Shown one piece after another: positions 16,654 through 25,789 of a DNA stretch of 64,000 nt. The translations under genes and the position numbers were made by a program. Where the stretch lies: assembly GCA_017502915.1 (NCBI GenBank), contig JAFVUB010000006.1, positions 1 to 64,000 of the forward strand, in the 5' to 3' direction. The stretch's first letter is position 1. Every line of letters starts with the position of its first letter. The stretch comes from Clostridia bacterium (GTDB taxonomy: Bacteria; Bacillota; Clostridia; Oscillospirales; CAG-272). The notes beneath the pieces are model-generated. The model was not told the DNA's origin, did no database searches, and saw only the letters and a program-made list of their open reading frames with translations.

Positions 16654-17684
16654 AGCAGCTCCTCCCCTCTTAACGCCCTGATGCCGCAGGAGATGACTCG
16701 ACTGCGCTCGGCTTCGTCGGATATCTCTTTCATGCAAAGGCGAATGAACTCACCCTTTAGCGAGACGTCGTTTTTGTAGTCGGCGGGATCGATATAAAGA
16801 ATAGAGCTGTCACTTATCTCGAAGTGGAAGAACTCGCGTTCGAGCTCACGGGTGATCGTGTCAAAATAGTTCTCGCGTCCCAGCTCGTAATTTCCCACGA
16901 CATTGACCCGAACCATGCCGCGGCGGTCAACTCCGTTAAGCGACGAGAGTATCAGCTCGCGCTGAGAGTTAAGGCTCTTTCCCTCGGTCAGATCGACGTC
17001 TATGATCGAAACGACTCGGTCGGAGCAGGGAACGAACTCGTGCGAAAGCTTTTTGCCGTCGAAGTCGAGCAGAACGTAACCCTTCTCTCCGCACTCGTCA
17101 AAGCCGCGACCCTCAAGGCAGCCCGAATAGCAGGCAACGCCGCGACGGTCGATCTTCGTTTCGGAGAAGGAGTGATAATGACCGAGTGCAAGATAGTCTA
17201 TACCGCGGTTTTTAAGCTCGCGAAGCTTGAAGTCCTGACCGTCGGCACCGTGAAGCACTACGACGTTAACACGGCTTTGATCAAGCGAGAGAGACGCGGG
17301 GTCGTAAACCGTGGCACCGGTGATAACGACGTCGCCGTACTCAAAGGACGTCCAGTCCTCGCCAAAGAGCTTGAGGTTTTCGGGCAACGACTCGCCAAAC
17401 TCGAAGCGGCGTCCGTCATGGTTTCCGGGCAGGAGCAGGAAATCCACTGAGGGGTGCGAGGCGATAGTTTCGGTGACAAAACGGCGAGTGCGAAGCGTGA
17501 CGGCAGAGCGATCGAAAAGATCGCCGGCAATTATGACGGCAGCAGCACCGCAGTTCGTGGCGGCGTCGGCAAGACGCGTGAAGGCAGAGAGAAGCTCGGA
17601 GCGTCGTTCACGAGCCTTTTCGGCAGGCAGTCCCGAGCGCAACGCGGCGTCGAGATGGAGGTCGGCGCAATGAAGGAATTTCAT
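16650..17684 (-). CDS. DNA repair metallophosphoesterase (SbcD/YhaO type)
   Basis: A 344-residue calcineurin-like nuclease. Metal-binding motifs are in order: CADLHLDAA (DxH) at residue 6, IAGDLFDRS (GDxxD) near 52, LPGNHDGRR (GNHD) near 87, VVLHGAD and GHYHSF (GHxH) near 150-170. The rest forms a capping domain. Proteins of this type work with an SMC-like ATPase to trim DNA ends and hairpins. It forms an operon with the ATPase gene, which overlaps its end by four bases. The ATG follows GAAAGGACG. Confidence 0.88.
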   Translation of the reverse strand: MKFLHCADLHLDAALRSGLPAEKARERRSELLSAFTRLADAATNCGAAAVIIAGDLFDRSAVTLRTRRFVTETIASHPSVDFLLLPGNHDGRRFEFGESLPENLKLFGEDWTSFEYGDVVITGATVYDPASLSLDQSRVNVVVLHGADGQDFKLRELKNRGIDYLALGHYHSFSETKIDRRGVACYSGCLEGRGFDECGEKGYVLLDFDGKKLSHEFVPCSDRVVSIIDVDLTEGKSLNSQRELILSSLNGVDRRGMVRVNVVGNYELGRENYFDTITRELEREFFHFEISDSSILYIDPADYKNDVSLKGEFIRLCMKEISDEAERSRVISCGIRALRGEELL

Positions 17685-17713
17685 GTGGTCGTCCTTTCAA
17701 AATTTGATTATAC

Positions 17714-17742
17714 AGTATAACTAAATTAAATTATATAGTAAA
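17714..17742 (-). promoter_or_regulatory. Promoter of the SbcD/SbcC-like operon
   Basis: Minus strand TTTACT and TATACT with a 17-base spacer, about 30 bases upstream of the nuclease ATG. Confidence 0.5.
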
Positions 17743-17808
17743 ACGGCTCGAAATGCAAGACAAAAGCGCAAAAAGGGAAAAATTATTTTGAAAGTGAGAA
17801 AAAAGGTG

Positions 17809-17837
17809 TTGACAAAGGCAAATGAGTGTGATATAAT
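17809..17837 (+). promoter_or_regulatory. Promoter of the tRNA-Met/tRNA-Glu unit
   Basis: A near-consensus promoter: TTGACA at 17809-17814, 17-base spacer ending TGTGA, TATAAT at 17832-17837. The tRNA-Met gene begins 22 bases later. Confidence 0.85.
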
Positions 17838-17858
17838 GTACGGGCGTCAAAAAGACAT

Positions 17859-17935
17859 GGCGGAGTAGCTCAGTTGGCTAGAGCAACCGGTTCATACCCG
17901 GTAGGTCATGGGTTCAAGTCCAATCTCCGCTACCA
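17859..17935 (+). tRNA. tRNA-Met, elongator (CAT anticodon)
   Basis: Begins GGCGGAGTAGCTC and ends with encoded CCA. The anticodon stem ACCGG/CCGGT holds loop TTCATAC, anticodon CAT. The first acceptor pair is G-U and the sequence matches elongator rather than initiator Met tRNA. The T stem ATGGG/CCAAT has a G-A mismatch at pair 51-63. Confidence 0.9.
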
Positions 17936-17971
17936 TAAGAATACTTCGGCCGCAGTCGGGGTGTTCGTCTT

Positions 17972-18046
17972 GGCCCGTTGGTCAAGCGGCTAAGACACCG
18001 CCCTTTCACGGCGGTAACAGGAGTTCGATTCTCCTACGGGTCACCA
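17972..18046 (+). tRNA. tRNA-Glu (TTC anticodon)
   Basis: Begins GGCCCGTTGGTC and ends with encoded CCA. The anticodon loop CTTTCAC sits in a CCGCC/GGCGG stem, giving TTC. The T stem is fully paired. It lies 36 bases after tRNA-Met in the same unit. Confidence 0.93.
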
Positions 18047-18088
18047 ACAAGAAAAGCACCGCAGTCGCGGTGCTTTTCTTGTTGGTGA
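18041..18088 (+). terminator. Terminator that includes the tRNA-Glu 3' end
   Basis: A perfect 22-bp inverted repeat (18041-18062 with 18067-18088) with loop AGTC. Its left arm begins inside the tRNA, at the TCACCA end. The core GC-rich part followed by CTTTTCTTG suggests termination, but the pairing extends well beyond what a terminator needs. Confidence 0.7.
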
Positions 18089-18188
18089 CGCTAAAGCAAA
18101 ATCTTGCTTTTGTCTTGCTTTTTTTGCCTAAATATGGTAAAATACACTTCAGTATTTACGCAACTGAAAAGCAGAGGAAGGATACACT

Positions 18189-19904
18189 ATGCTGAAACGT
18201 TTTATTTCATACTACCGTCCGCACCGGTTGATATTTACGCTTGATATGCTGGCGGCACTCACGGTTGCGCTGCTCGGCATCATATACCCTATGATAACTC
18301 GCGAGATGCTCAACGTGCTGATCCCCAATCGCGAATACCGTTTGATCGTTATTTTCGGCGTGGGCTTGCTCGCGATCTACGTCATCCGTATGCTGCTCAA
18401 CTTCTTCATTCAGTATTACGGGCACGTTATGGGTGTTCGTATGCAGGCTCAGATGCGCTCCGATATGTTCCGCCATCTTGAGAAGCTGCCCTATACCTTC
18501 TACGACAACAACGAGACCGGTAAGATCATGTCCCGTATGACGAGCGACCTGATGGAGATCAGCGAGCTGGCGCATCACGGACCCGAAAACCTTCTGATAT
18601 CGGTCATTTCCATAGTTATTTCTTTTATTTATCTTTGGAGCATATACCCTTGGCTGACTGTCATAATCTTTGCTTGCGTACCCTTCTTGCTTTTGGTTGC
18701 GATGTCGCTACGCAAGAAGATGAAGGACGCCTTTATGAAGAGCCGAGTTTCAACGGCACAGATAAACGCCTCTCTTGAGAGCAGTATCTCGGGAATTCGC
18801 GTTACCAAGGCGTTTACAAACGCCGAAAAGGAAGAAGAAAAATTCGAGGTTGGTAACCGAGAGTTCGTCAACTCCCGCCGCCAAGCGTACCGTGCTATGG
18901 GACAGTTCCATTCGGCGACCTCGTTTATCACCGACGTTTTCAACGTTATAATCCTCATCGCGGGCGGTCTTTTCCTCTATGCGGGAGAGATCGAGCTGGG
19001 AGATTACTCGGCGTTTATCGTTTCGGTAAACCTCTTTATCTCGCCGGTTATGACTCTGATAAACTTTATGGAGCAGTATCAAAGCGGCGTTACCGGTTTT
19101 GAGCGCTTTTGCGAGATCATGGATCAAAAGCCGGAGCAGGACGCGCCGGGTGCCGTTGACATCGGAACGGTTCAGGGAAATATCGAGTTCAAAAACGTGA
19201 CCTACGGCTACGAAGGCGGAAGCGACGTTCTCGACGGTCTTTCGTTCAGCGTTAAAAAGGGAGAGACCTACGCGCTGGTCGGTCCGTCGGGAGGCGGAAA
19301 AACGACGATCTGCCATCTCATTCCGCATTTTTACGACTGCGAGAAGGGAGAAATACTGATCGACGGTCACGAGCTTCGCTCGGTGACCCGCGCGTCGGTA
19401 CGTCGAGCCATCGGTATCGTTCAGCAGGATATCTACCTTTTCAATGCAAGCATTCGCGACAATATTTTGTACGGTCGACTTGACGCCACCGAGGAGGAGG
19501 TCGTCGAGGCTGCCAAGCGAGCCAACATTCACGACTACATTATGACGCTTGACGAGGGCTACGACACGGTCATCGGTGAGAGAGGAGTCAGACTCTCGGG
19601 CGGTCAGAAGCAACGGCTTTCGATCGCGCGCGTTTTTCTGAAGAACCCGCCGATCCTTATTCTCGACGAGGCGACCTCAGCTCTTGACAACACCACTGAG
19701 ATACTTATTCAGCAGGCGTTGGACGAGCTTTGCCGCGGACGAACCACCATCGTTGTGGCGCACCGACTTTCCACCATTAAGAACGCCGACCGAATCGCGG
19801 TCATTGCTGACGGTAAGATAGTTGAGCAGGGTGACCACGAAGGTCTGATGGCTGAAGGCGGAATGTACTCTGAGCTTTATAAGCTGCAGTTCAGAGGAGC
19901 ATAA
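18189..19904 (+). CDS. ABC transporter, fused permease and ATPase
   Basis: A 571-residue half-transporter of the exporter (MsbA/LmrA-like) class, expected to act as a homodimer in the membrane. Six hydrophobic segments fill residues 1-300 with RMTSDLMEISE in the cytoplasmic loop. The nucleotide-binding domain has Walker A VGPSGGGKTTICHL (about 366), Q-loop IVQQDIYLF, signature LSGGQKQRLSIARVF, Walker B ILILDEATSALD and switch VAHRLSTI. The substrate is unknown. GAGGAAGG precedes the ATG, and a terminator follows at once, so it is a single-gene unit. Confidence 0.93.
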   Translation: MLKRFISYYRPHRLIFTLDMLAALTVALLGIIYPMITREMLNVLIPNREYRLIVIFGVGLLAIYVIRMLLNFFIQYYGHVMGVRMQAQMRSDMFRHLEKLPYTFYDNNETGKIMSRMTSDLMEISELAHHGPENLLISVISIVISFIYLWSIYPWLTVIIFACVPFLLLVAMSLRKKMKDAFMKSRVSTAQINASLESSISGIRVTKAFTNAEKEEEKFEVGNREFVNSRRQAYRAMGQFHSATSFITDVFNVIILIAGGLFLYAGEIELGDYSAFIVSVNLFISPVMTLINFMEQYQSGVTGFERFCEIMDQKPEQDAPGAVDIGTVQGNIEFKNVTYGYEGGSDVLDGLSFSVKKGETYALVGPSGGGKTTICHLIPHFYDCEKGEILIDGHELRSVTRASVRRAIGIVQQDIYLFNASIRDNILYGRLDATEEEVVEAAKRANIHDYIMTLDEGYDTVIGERGVRLSGGQKQRLSIARVFLKNPPILILDEATSALDNTTEILIQQALDELCRGRTTIVVAHRLSTIKNADRIAVIADGKIVEQGDHEGLMAEGGMYSELYKLQFRGA

Positions 19905-19940
19905 AAAAACAACCGAGGACACAGTCCTCGGTTGTTTTTT
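19904..19940. terminator. Bidirectional terminator between the ABC gene and galT
   Basis: A 17-bp perfect stem (19904-19920 with 19924-19940), loop ACA, with A-tract and T-tract at its two ends; serves two convergent genes. Confidence 0.9.
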
Positions 19941-19945
19941 TATGC

Positions 19946-21442
19946 TTAAACAGATTGGCAGAATCTCATAAAGGCGGCGCGACCTTCCTCGGTGCATTTG
20001 TAAACACCGGCGTCCTCAAGAACGCGAACGAAGGTCTTTCCGATCTCGGATTTGAGGATCGAATCAACGTTTTCGGCAGTGAAGTCGTAGTCGTTGGCGA
20101 ACGCCTCGAACCAAGCCTTGTGCTTGTAAAGAGGCGAGTCCTCTTCGAAGGGAAGACCCTTCACGATCAGCTCGCCAAGCTGCTGCATCTCGTCCTTAAG
20201 ACGGGCGGGAAGCACGGCAAGACCCATGACCTCGATGAGTCCGATGTTCTCCTTTTTGATGTTGTGAAGCTCGGCGTGCGGATGATATACGCCAAGAGGA
20301 TGCTCCTCGGTGGTGATATTGTTTCGAAGCACGAGATCAAGCTCGAACATCTCGCCGTTCATACGGGCGATGGGGGTTATCGTGTTGTGCGGCTCGCCGT
20401 CGGTCTCGGCGAAGATGAAGGCGTCGGGGTCGCTGTACGATCTCCAGGCGGCGAGTATCTTCTCGCCGAGATCTCCGATACGTACGCGGTCCTTGCCCGA
20501 AATACGAATGACCGACATCGGCCACTTGACGATACCGACCGTCAGATCCTCAAAGCCCTCAAAGCTGAGCATCTTCTCGAAGGGCGCGCGAGCCATGGCA
20601 AAGCTGTGGCTTCCGCCCTGCATGTGATCGTGAGTGAGTATCGAACCGCCGACGATCGGTAGGTCTGCGTTCGAGCCCACGAAATAGTGCGGGAACTGCG
20701 AAACGAAGTCCAGAGCCTTGTCGAAGAGCGCACGGTCTATCTTCATAGGAGAGTGCGATGCCGAGAGCAGAATGCAGTGCTCGTTGTAGTAAGAGTAGGG
20801 GGAATACTGCAGGAACCACGACTTGCCTGCAAGAGTTAACGGTATCTGACGCAGGGTCTGGCGAGCCGGCTGAGAAAGGCTGCCGGCATATCCCTCGTTT
20901 TCGTGGCAGAGGTTGCAAAGGGGGTAACCGCTCTGCTTCTGGAGCTTGAGCGCGGCTATTATCTTGGGGTCCTTTTCGGGCTTCGACAGGTTTATCGTCA
21001 CGTCAATGTCACCGTATATCGAGGGGGCGATCCACTTGACGTCCTTTTTGATGCGGTATTCGCGTATGTAGTCACAAGCAAGGCAGAAGCGATAGAACCA
21101 GTCGGTCGCATCCTTGGGTGAGCTTTCGTAAAGCGAGAAGAACTTGCGGTTTACCTCGGAGGGGCGGGGGATAAGACGACCCATCAGCTCGGTGTCGAGC
21201 AGGTCGCGGCGAACGACCGAGTTATCCTCGAGATATCCGTTTTCAACGGCGTAGTCAAGCAGGGCGGCGAGAAGCTCTTCGAGCGAGAGCTCAAGCTTTT
21301 CTGTCGGCTCGGTAAATTCGTGAAGGTCGAAGACTCCGAGAAGGTTGTTTATCAGATACGCGCGGTCGTCGGACTCGGCAAGACCGTTTGCGATGGCGTA
21401 GTCCGCGAGGGCGGCGATATAGCTGTCAATCGTTTTGTTCAT
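19946..21442 (-). CDS. galT: UDP-glucose-hexose-1-phosphate uridylyltransferase, Firmicutes type 2
   Basis: Leloir pathway enzyme that swaps UMP between UDP-glucose and galactose 1-phosphate. The 498 residues match the long GalT2 family of Firmicutes, not the 350-residue E. coli type. Recognisable parts are the N-terminal helical region with YLINNLLGVFDL, the central CNLCHENEGYAG, ILTHDHMQGGSHSFAMA with the histidine region, and the C-terminal YHPHAELHNIKKENIGLIEVMG. Neither galK nor galE is adjacent. Confidence 0.95.
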   Translation of the reverse strand: MNKTIDSYIAALADYAIANGLAESDDRAYLINNLLGVFDLHEFTEPTEKLELSLEELLAALLDYAVENGYLEDNSVVRRDLLDTELMGRLIPRPSEVNRKFFSLYESSPKDATDWFYRFCLACDYIREYRIKKDVKWIAPSIYGDIDVTINLSKPEKDPKIIAALKLQKQSGYPLCNLCHENEGYAGSLSQPARQTLRQIPLTLAGKSWFLQYSPYSYYNEHCILLSASHSPMKIDRALFDKALDFVSQFPHYFVGSNADLPIVGGSILTHDHMQGGSHSFAMARAPFEKMLSFEGFEDLTVGIVKWPMSVIRISGKDRVRIGDLGEKILAAWRSYSDPDAFIFAETDGEPHNTITPIARMNGEMFELDLVLRNNITTEEHPLGVYHPHAELHNIKKENIGLIEVMGLAVLPARLKDEMQQLGELIVKGLPFEEDSPLYKHKAWFEAFANDYDFTAENVDSILKSEIGKTFVRVLEDAGVYKCTEEGRAAFMRFCQSV

Positions 21443-21473
21443 TTTACGTACGCTCCGTTATATTGATGGGAAT

Positions 21474-21502
21474 ATTATATCACCTTCTGCTCGATTTGTC
21501 AA
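21474..21502 (-). promoter_or_regulatory. Promoter of galT
   Basis: Minus strand TTGACA, 17 bases, TATAAT, about 30 bases before the galT start; the spacer again ends in GTGA. Confidence 0.8.
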
Positions 21503-21531
21503 AGAAAAAATGGTATGTTAATAAAAAATAC

Positions 21532-21560
21532 TTGAAAAAATAAGGATAATGAGATATAAT
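21532..21560 (+). promoter_or_regulatory. Promoter of upp
   Basis: TTGAAA at 21532-21537 and TATAAT at 21555-21560 with 17 bases between; diverges from the galT promoter. Confidence 0.8.
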
Positions 21561-21597
21561 CAGTATATAAAGATATTACGGTTTAGGGAAGGTAGAT

Positions 21598-22227
21598 ATG
21601 AGCCAGCTTCACGTTGCAGATCATCCGCTTATAACTCATAAGCTCTCTATTATGAGAAACAAGAAAACGGGGTCTAAGGACTTCCGCGAGCTGCTTGAGG
21701 AGGTCGGTATGCTCATGGGATACGAGCTGACCCGCGATCTCCCGCTTGAGGACGTCACCATAGAAACGCCGATAACCAAAATAAAGGCAAAAATGATCGC
21801 AGGAAAGAAGCTTGCCGTCGTTCCTATAATGCGCGCAGGCCTTGGAATGGTTGACGGGCTGTTAAAGCTCGTTCCGGTTGCAAAGGTCGGTCATATCGGA
21901 CTTTACCGCGACCCTGCAACGCATCAGCCGGTCGAATACTACTGTAAGCTGCCTGCCGACGTTGAGGACAGAATGGTCATTCTTATAGACCCGATGCTGG
22001 CGACCGGCGGTTCTGCCGTCGATTCGGTGAGACTTTTGAAAAAGCACGGCTGCAAGAGCATACGTATGATGTGCTTGGTTGCAGCTCCCGAGGGCGTTGC
22101 CAGACTGCAGGCAGAATGTCCCGACGTTGATATCTATACCGCCGCGCTTGACGAACGCTTGAACGAGCACGCCTATATAGTGCCCGGACTTGGCGACGCC
22201 GGAGACCGTATCTTCGGAACGAAATAA
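21598..22227 (+). CDS. upp: Uracil phosphoribosyltransferase
   Basis: Salvages uracil with PRPP to UMP. The 209-residue product is of normal length and has the PRPP-binding loop [14 protein letters not shown] near residue 131, the [12 protein letters not shown] motif and the uracil-binding [17 protein letters not shown] at the C terminus. The start at 21598 follows AGGGAAGG. A terminator hairpin lies right after it, so coupling to the next gene is partial at best. Confidence 0.97.
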   Translation: MSQLHVADHPLITHKLSIMRNKKTGSKDFRELLEEVGMLMGYELTRDLPLEDVTIETPITKIKAKMIAGKKLAVVPIMRAGLGMVDGLLKLVPVAKVGHIGLYRDPATHQPVEYYCKLPADVEDRMVILIDPMLATGGSAVDSVRLLKKHGCKSIRMMCLVAAPEGVARLQAECPDVDIYTAALDERLNEHAYIVPGLGDAGDRIFGTK

Positions 22228-22240
22228 ACAAAGATTTATG

Positions 22241-22268
22241 GCGGGGCTGTTCCGACAGCCCCGCATTT
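22241..22268 (+). terminator. Terminator after upp
   Basis: A 10-bp GC-rich stem (22241-22250 with 22255-22264), loop TCCG, then ATTTT. Confidence 0.75.
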
Positions 22269-22279
22269 TGGAGTAAAAA

Positions 22280-23236
22280 ATGCGAGAGCTGATAATAGGG
22301 CAAAACGACGCGGGGCAGAGGCTGGATAAGTTTTTATCCAAGGCCGTTCCCGCCCTGCCGCAATCCATGATGTATAAAAGCATCAGACTCAAAAAAATAA
22401 AGATCAACAGAAAACGCGCCGAGCCGGACACCAAGCTCTCTCTTGGAGATACGGTTCAGCTTTTTCTGCGCGACGAGTTTTTTGAAAAGCCGTCCGACGA
22501 TCGCGGCGCGCTGCTTCGCATAACACCCAAGCTCGATATAGTTTACGAGGACGAAAATATAATGCTGCTAAACAAGCGTCCCGGTGTTTTGGTTCACGAG
22601 GACACGGCAGGAAACGAAAACACGCTGATAATGCATATCCTCGCCTATCTCGCTCAAAAGGGAGAATACGATCCCCAAAACGAGCAGAGCTTCGCTCCCG
22701 CACTTTGCAACCGAATAGACCGTAATACCGGCGGTATCGTTATCGCCGCGAAGAACGCCGAGGCTCTGCGCGAGATGAACCTGCTGATAAAGACGGGCGG
22801 AACTCATAAATACTACGTCTGCGCCGTTCACGGCGTTCCAACGCCCCGCGCAGGACGCCTTCACGGTTGGCTGATCAAGGACAGCGCAAACAACACGGTC
22901 AGCATCAGTGATAAAAAGCGACCGGGGGCTAAGGAGTGCATCACCGAGTATCGCGTTCTGCGAGATAAACGGAGCGAGGCGTTGGTCGAGGTAAAGCTCT
23001 TGACCGGACGAACTCATCAGATCCGCGCTCAGTTCTCTCACGCGGGACACCCGTTGCTCGGCGACGGAAAGTACGGTGTCAACCGCGCCGACAGGGAAAG
23101 AGGCTATAAATACCAAGCTCTGTACTCCTATCGCCTCGGATTTACCGTCGAGTCGGGGCTGCTTTCCTATCTTAACGGACGCGAGTTTTCGCTGCCGAAG
23201 AAAAAAATCTGGTTTTTCGGAGAATTTGACAAATAA
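22280..23236 (+). CDS. RluA-family pseudouridine synthase
   Basis: Isomerises uridine to pseudouridine in RNA, most often 23S rRNA. The 318-residue protein has an S4 RNA-binding domain (residues 1-80, QRLDKFLSKAVP and IRLKKIKINRKR), followed by the catalytic domain with VLVHED, the key CNRIDRNTGGIVIAAK containing the catalytic Asp, and the C-terminal LLTGRTHQIRAQFSHAGHPLLGDGKYG. Assignment to RluC, RluD or another member cannot be made. It begins an operon with lnt, overlapping it by one base. Confidence 0.92.
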   Translation: MRELIIGQNDAGQRLDKFLSKAVPALPQSMMYKSIRLKKIKINRKRAEPDTKLSLGDTVQLFLRDEFFEKPSDDRGALLRITPKLDIVYEDENIMLLNKRPGVLVHEDTAGNENTLIMHILAYLAQKGEYDPQNEQSFAPALCNRIDRNTGGIVIAAKNAEALREMNLLIKTGGTHKYYVCAVHGVPTPRAGRLHGWLIKDSANNTVSISDKKRPGAKECITEYRVLRDKRSEALVEVKLLTGRTHQIRAQFSHAGHPLLGDGKYGVNRADRERGYKYQALYSYRLGFTVESGLLSYLNGREFSLPKKKIWFFGEFDK

Positions 23237-24825
23237 TGAGAACTCTCAATCGGCTGCTTCAACGGCGCTCTGTTCGACTTGGAGCTTTGGCGTTTTCCGG
23301 GCTTTTGACCGGACTCACAGTCTGCTTCCCGGTTATCGGCGCTCTTGAATGGGTCTCCTTGATCCCTGCGGCATTAGTACTGTTTTCAATAGCTGACGAC
23401 GGCAAGAATCGACTGCGCTCGGCGTATCTCTACGGGCTTTTCTTCTTTGCCTGTTATTTTGCCGTCACGTGGCACTGGTTTTACGTAATGTATCCGATGA
23501 GCTATGCCGGGCTTTCAAATCTTGAGTCGATAGCCGTTATCGCAGGGGTAATAATAGCGTTGCCCGTCTTTCAGGCAACGAGCTTTGCCTTTTCATTTTT
23601 AATTACGGCAAAGCTTGCGCGGGGGCAAATTGCAAAAAAATACTCGGTTGTCATTCCGTTGTCCTTCGCTCTTCTATGGACGGTCTTTGAGTGGATGCAG
23701 ACTCTTTTTTGGTTCGGCGTCCCGTGGGGAAGACTTGCAATAGGACAGACCGGACTGCTCGTTACGGCGCAGACCGCTTCCTGGTTTGGCTGTTATTTCG
23801 TCACGCTTCTTTTGGTGCTGGTGAACGCGCTGGCGGCGTACGCCATATATAAGCTTGAGACTTCGAGAGCCTTTGCTGTGGCGGCAGCGTCGGTGTTTAC
23901 CTTTAATTTGCTCGCGGGAGCCGTTATGATGGCAGCTCCGAAGAAGGCGGGCGAGAGGGTAACTGTCGCCGCTATACAGGGAAATCTTATTTCAAGCGAG
24001 TACTGGAGCGAAAGTCATATCCGAGAGGTTTACGGAGAGCTGACGCGAAAGGCGTCGGAGCAGGGGGCAGATGTCATCGTCTGGCCCGAAACGGTTTTCA
24101 TAAATACGCCTCTTGAATATTCAGGTGAAAACCAAAGCTTCATTTCGCAGCTTGCGAAAGAGCTTGAAGTGACCTTGCTGGTCGGCACGCGCAGTACGGC
24201 AGGCGTTGGCGGGCAGTATAACGCGATGGTCACGGTTTATCCCGATGGCAGCTATGACGATGAGATGTATTTCAAGCAGTATCTCGTGCCGTTTGGAGAG
24301 TACGTTCCGTGGAGTGAGCTTTTGACGGCGATCGCGCCTCTTCTCGGTGAGATAAATATGCTCAACGTGGATTGGAATGCGGGCGAGAGCTCGACCGTCG
24401 TTGACCGAATTGGGTCGATAATCTGTTTTGATTCGATATATGAAGAGACCGTTCGACAAAGCACGGCAAACGGCGCTGAGATCATCGCCATAGAAACCAA
24501 CGACTCGTGGTTTCTCGATTCTTGCGCCATCTATATGCACCTGGCGCAGGCGCAGCTTCGCGCGATAGAGAACGGGCGCTACGTTGTGAGAGCCGCGAAC
24601 ACCGGTGTTTCAGCTATAATTTCTCCGAGCGGTGCGATCCTTGACTCAAAAGAAGCGCTGACAACGGGATATTCTATATCCGAAGCGGAAATGCTCACCG
24701 AGCTAACGCTCTACACGGCGGTCGGAAACCTTATCGTGTGGCTGTCGGTGGCAGTTGTTGTGGCTCTGGTCGTTTCGGACTCAGTCTTGAAGCGCAGAGG
24801 AGGAAAAAAGAATGTTGACCGATAA
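23236..24825 (+). CDS. lnt: Apolipoprotein N-acyltransferase
   Basis: Adds a third acyl chain to the N-terminal cysteine of lipoproteins, working at the outer face of the membrane. The 529-residue product has about seven membrane segments in residues 1-235 and near the C terminus, enclosing a nitrilase-like domain. The triad can be placed: Glu in VIVWPETVF, Lys in YFKQYLVPFGEYVPW and Cys in GSIICFDSIYEE. Lnt is typical of Proteobacteria and high-GC Gram-positives; most Bacilli use other enzymes. The window itself encodes several lipobox proteins that could be substrates. It overlaps rluA by one base and the CPBP gene by 14. Confidence 0.92.
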   Translation: MRTLNRLLQRRSVRLGALAFSGLLTGLTVCFPVIGALEWVSLIPAALVLFSIADDGKNRLRSAYLYGLFFFACYFAVTWHWFYVMYPMSYAGLSNLESIAVIAGVIIALPVFQATSFAFSFLITAKLARGQIAKKYSVVIPLSFALLWTVFEWMQTLFWFGVPWGRLAIGQTGLLVTAQTASWFGCYFVTLLLVLVNALAAYAIYKLETSRAFAVAAASVFTFNLLAGAVMMAAPKKAGERVTVAAIQGNLISSEYWSESHIREVYGELTRKASEQGADVIVWPETVFINTPLEYSGENQSFISQLAKELEVTLLVGTRSTAGVGGQYNAMVTVYPDGSYDDEMYFKQYLVPFGEYVPWSELLTAIAPLLGEINMLNVDWNAGESSTVVDRIGSIICFDSIYEETVRQSTANGAEIIAIETNDSWFLDSCAIYMHLAQAQLRAIENGRYVVRAANTGVSAIISPSGAILDSKEALTTGYSISEAEMLTELTLYTAVGNLIVWLSVAVVVALVVSDSVLKRRGGKKNVDR

Positions 24826-25789
24826 CGAACGCGCATTTAAGCAGTTGATGCTTTATATCGGCACGGTTATGCTGTCGTTTTACGGAACGTTTCAGCTTCT
24901 CGGCACGGTTTGGTCGATAGCCGATGCGATTCTTTTTGCCTTTTTAGACTTTGTAACGGCGGACGTCGTGAGCCAACTGATATACGCGGCAATATATCTT
25001 GTGTCGTTTATGCTCCCGGTGCTGTTCTTTCGCTTTATGCTGGGGAAGACCTACGTTGGTATGCCGCTTGAGCCCAAGCTCCCGAAAAACAGCGTCGTAT
25101 ATGTTTTTGCCGGCGTTGCGCTGATACTTTCAATGGCGTATCTCAACGCGATGCTGCTCGATGTTTTTAACTATTCGCAATTTCAGTCCGAGATGTTTGA
25201 CGGCCCGTCGGTTGATGCCAATTACCAAGTGGTGCTGGCGTTCATCACTACGGCAATAGTTCCCGCCTTTTGCGAGGAGTTCCTTTTCCGCGGCGCGATA
25301 CTTACCAATCTCAAGCCGTATGGCAAAGCCCCCGCTATAATAATAAGCGCCGTTTTGTTCGGACTTATGCATCAGAACGCAGGTCAGCTTTTGTATGCCA
25401 CGGCGGCGGGTCTGCTTCTTGGCTGGGTCGCATACGAGACCGGATCGATATGGTGCGGAGTGCTGATACACTTTGTCAATAACTTCGTAGGCGTTGCCGA
25501 GTCTGCCGTGGCACAGCGCATTCCCGCCTCGCTTGCAAATATCGTGATACCGATGTTTGAGTGTCTGCTTTTTGCCGCAGGCGTCGTTTGCATCGTTCTT
25601 ATCATTCGCAAACGGGAGGCGGAAAAACGAGACGCGGAGAGCGAGACCGTGGTCTTGCCTCGGGGATCCTTGACGAAGCTTTTCTTTTCGCCGACGATTA
25701 TTGCTTTTATTTCGTTAACGGGCGTGACGATGCTGCTGTACGTTGCCGCAAGCGCCCTGAAAAATCTTTTTGACGGTTTGATGGTATGA
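24812..25789 (+). CDS. CPBP-family intramembrane glutamic endopeptidase
   Basis: A 325-residue membrane protein of the Abi/CaaX-protease (CPBP) family, with about eight hydrophobic segments. The conserved motifs are all present: EEFLFRGAI (EExxxR) near residue 156, FGLMHQNAGQ (FxxxH) near 189, and LIHFVNNFVG (HxxxN) near 222. Family members process prenylated or other membrane proteins or give immunity to bacteriocins; the substrate here is unknown. The start overlaps the end of lnt and has GAGGAGG before it, so the two are translated together. Confidence 0.88.
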   Translation: MLTDNERAFKQLMLYIGTVMLSFYGTFQLLGTVWSIADAILFAFLDFVTADVVSQLIYAAIYLVSFMLPVLFFRFMLGKTYVGMPLEPKLPKNSVVYVFAGVALILSMAYLNAMLLDVFNYSQFQSEMFDGPSVDANYQVVLAFITTAIVPAFCEEFLFRGAILTNLKPYGKAPAIIISAVLFGLMHQNAGQLLYATAAGLLLGWVAYETGSIWCGVLIHFVNNFVGVAESAVAQRIPASLANIVIPMFECLLFAAGVVCIVLIIRKREAEKRDAESETVVLPRGSLTKLFFSPTIIAFISLTGVTMLLYVAASALKNLFDGLMV

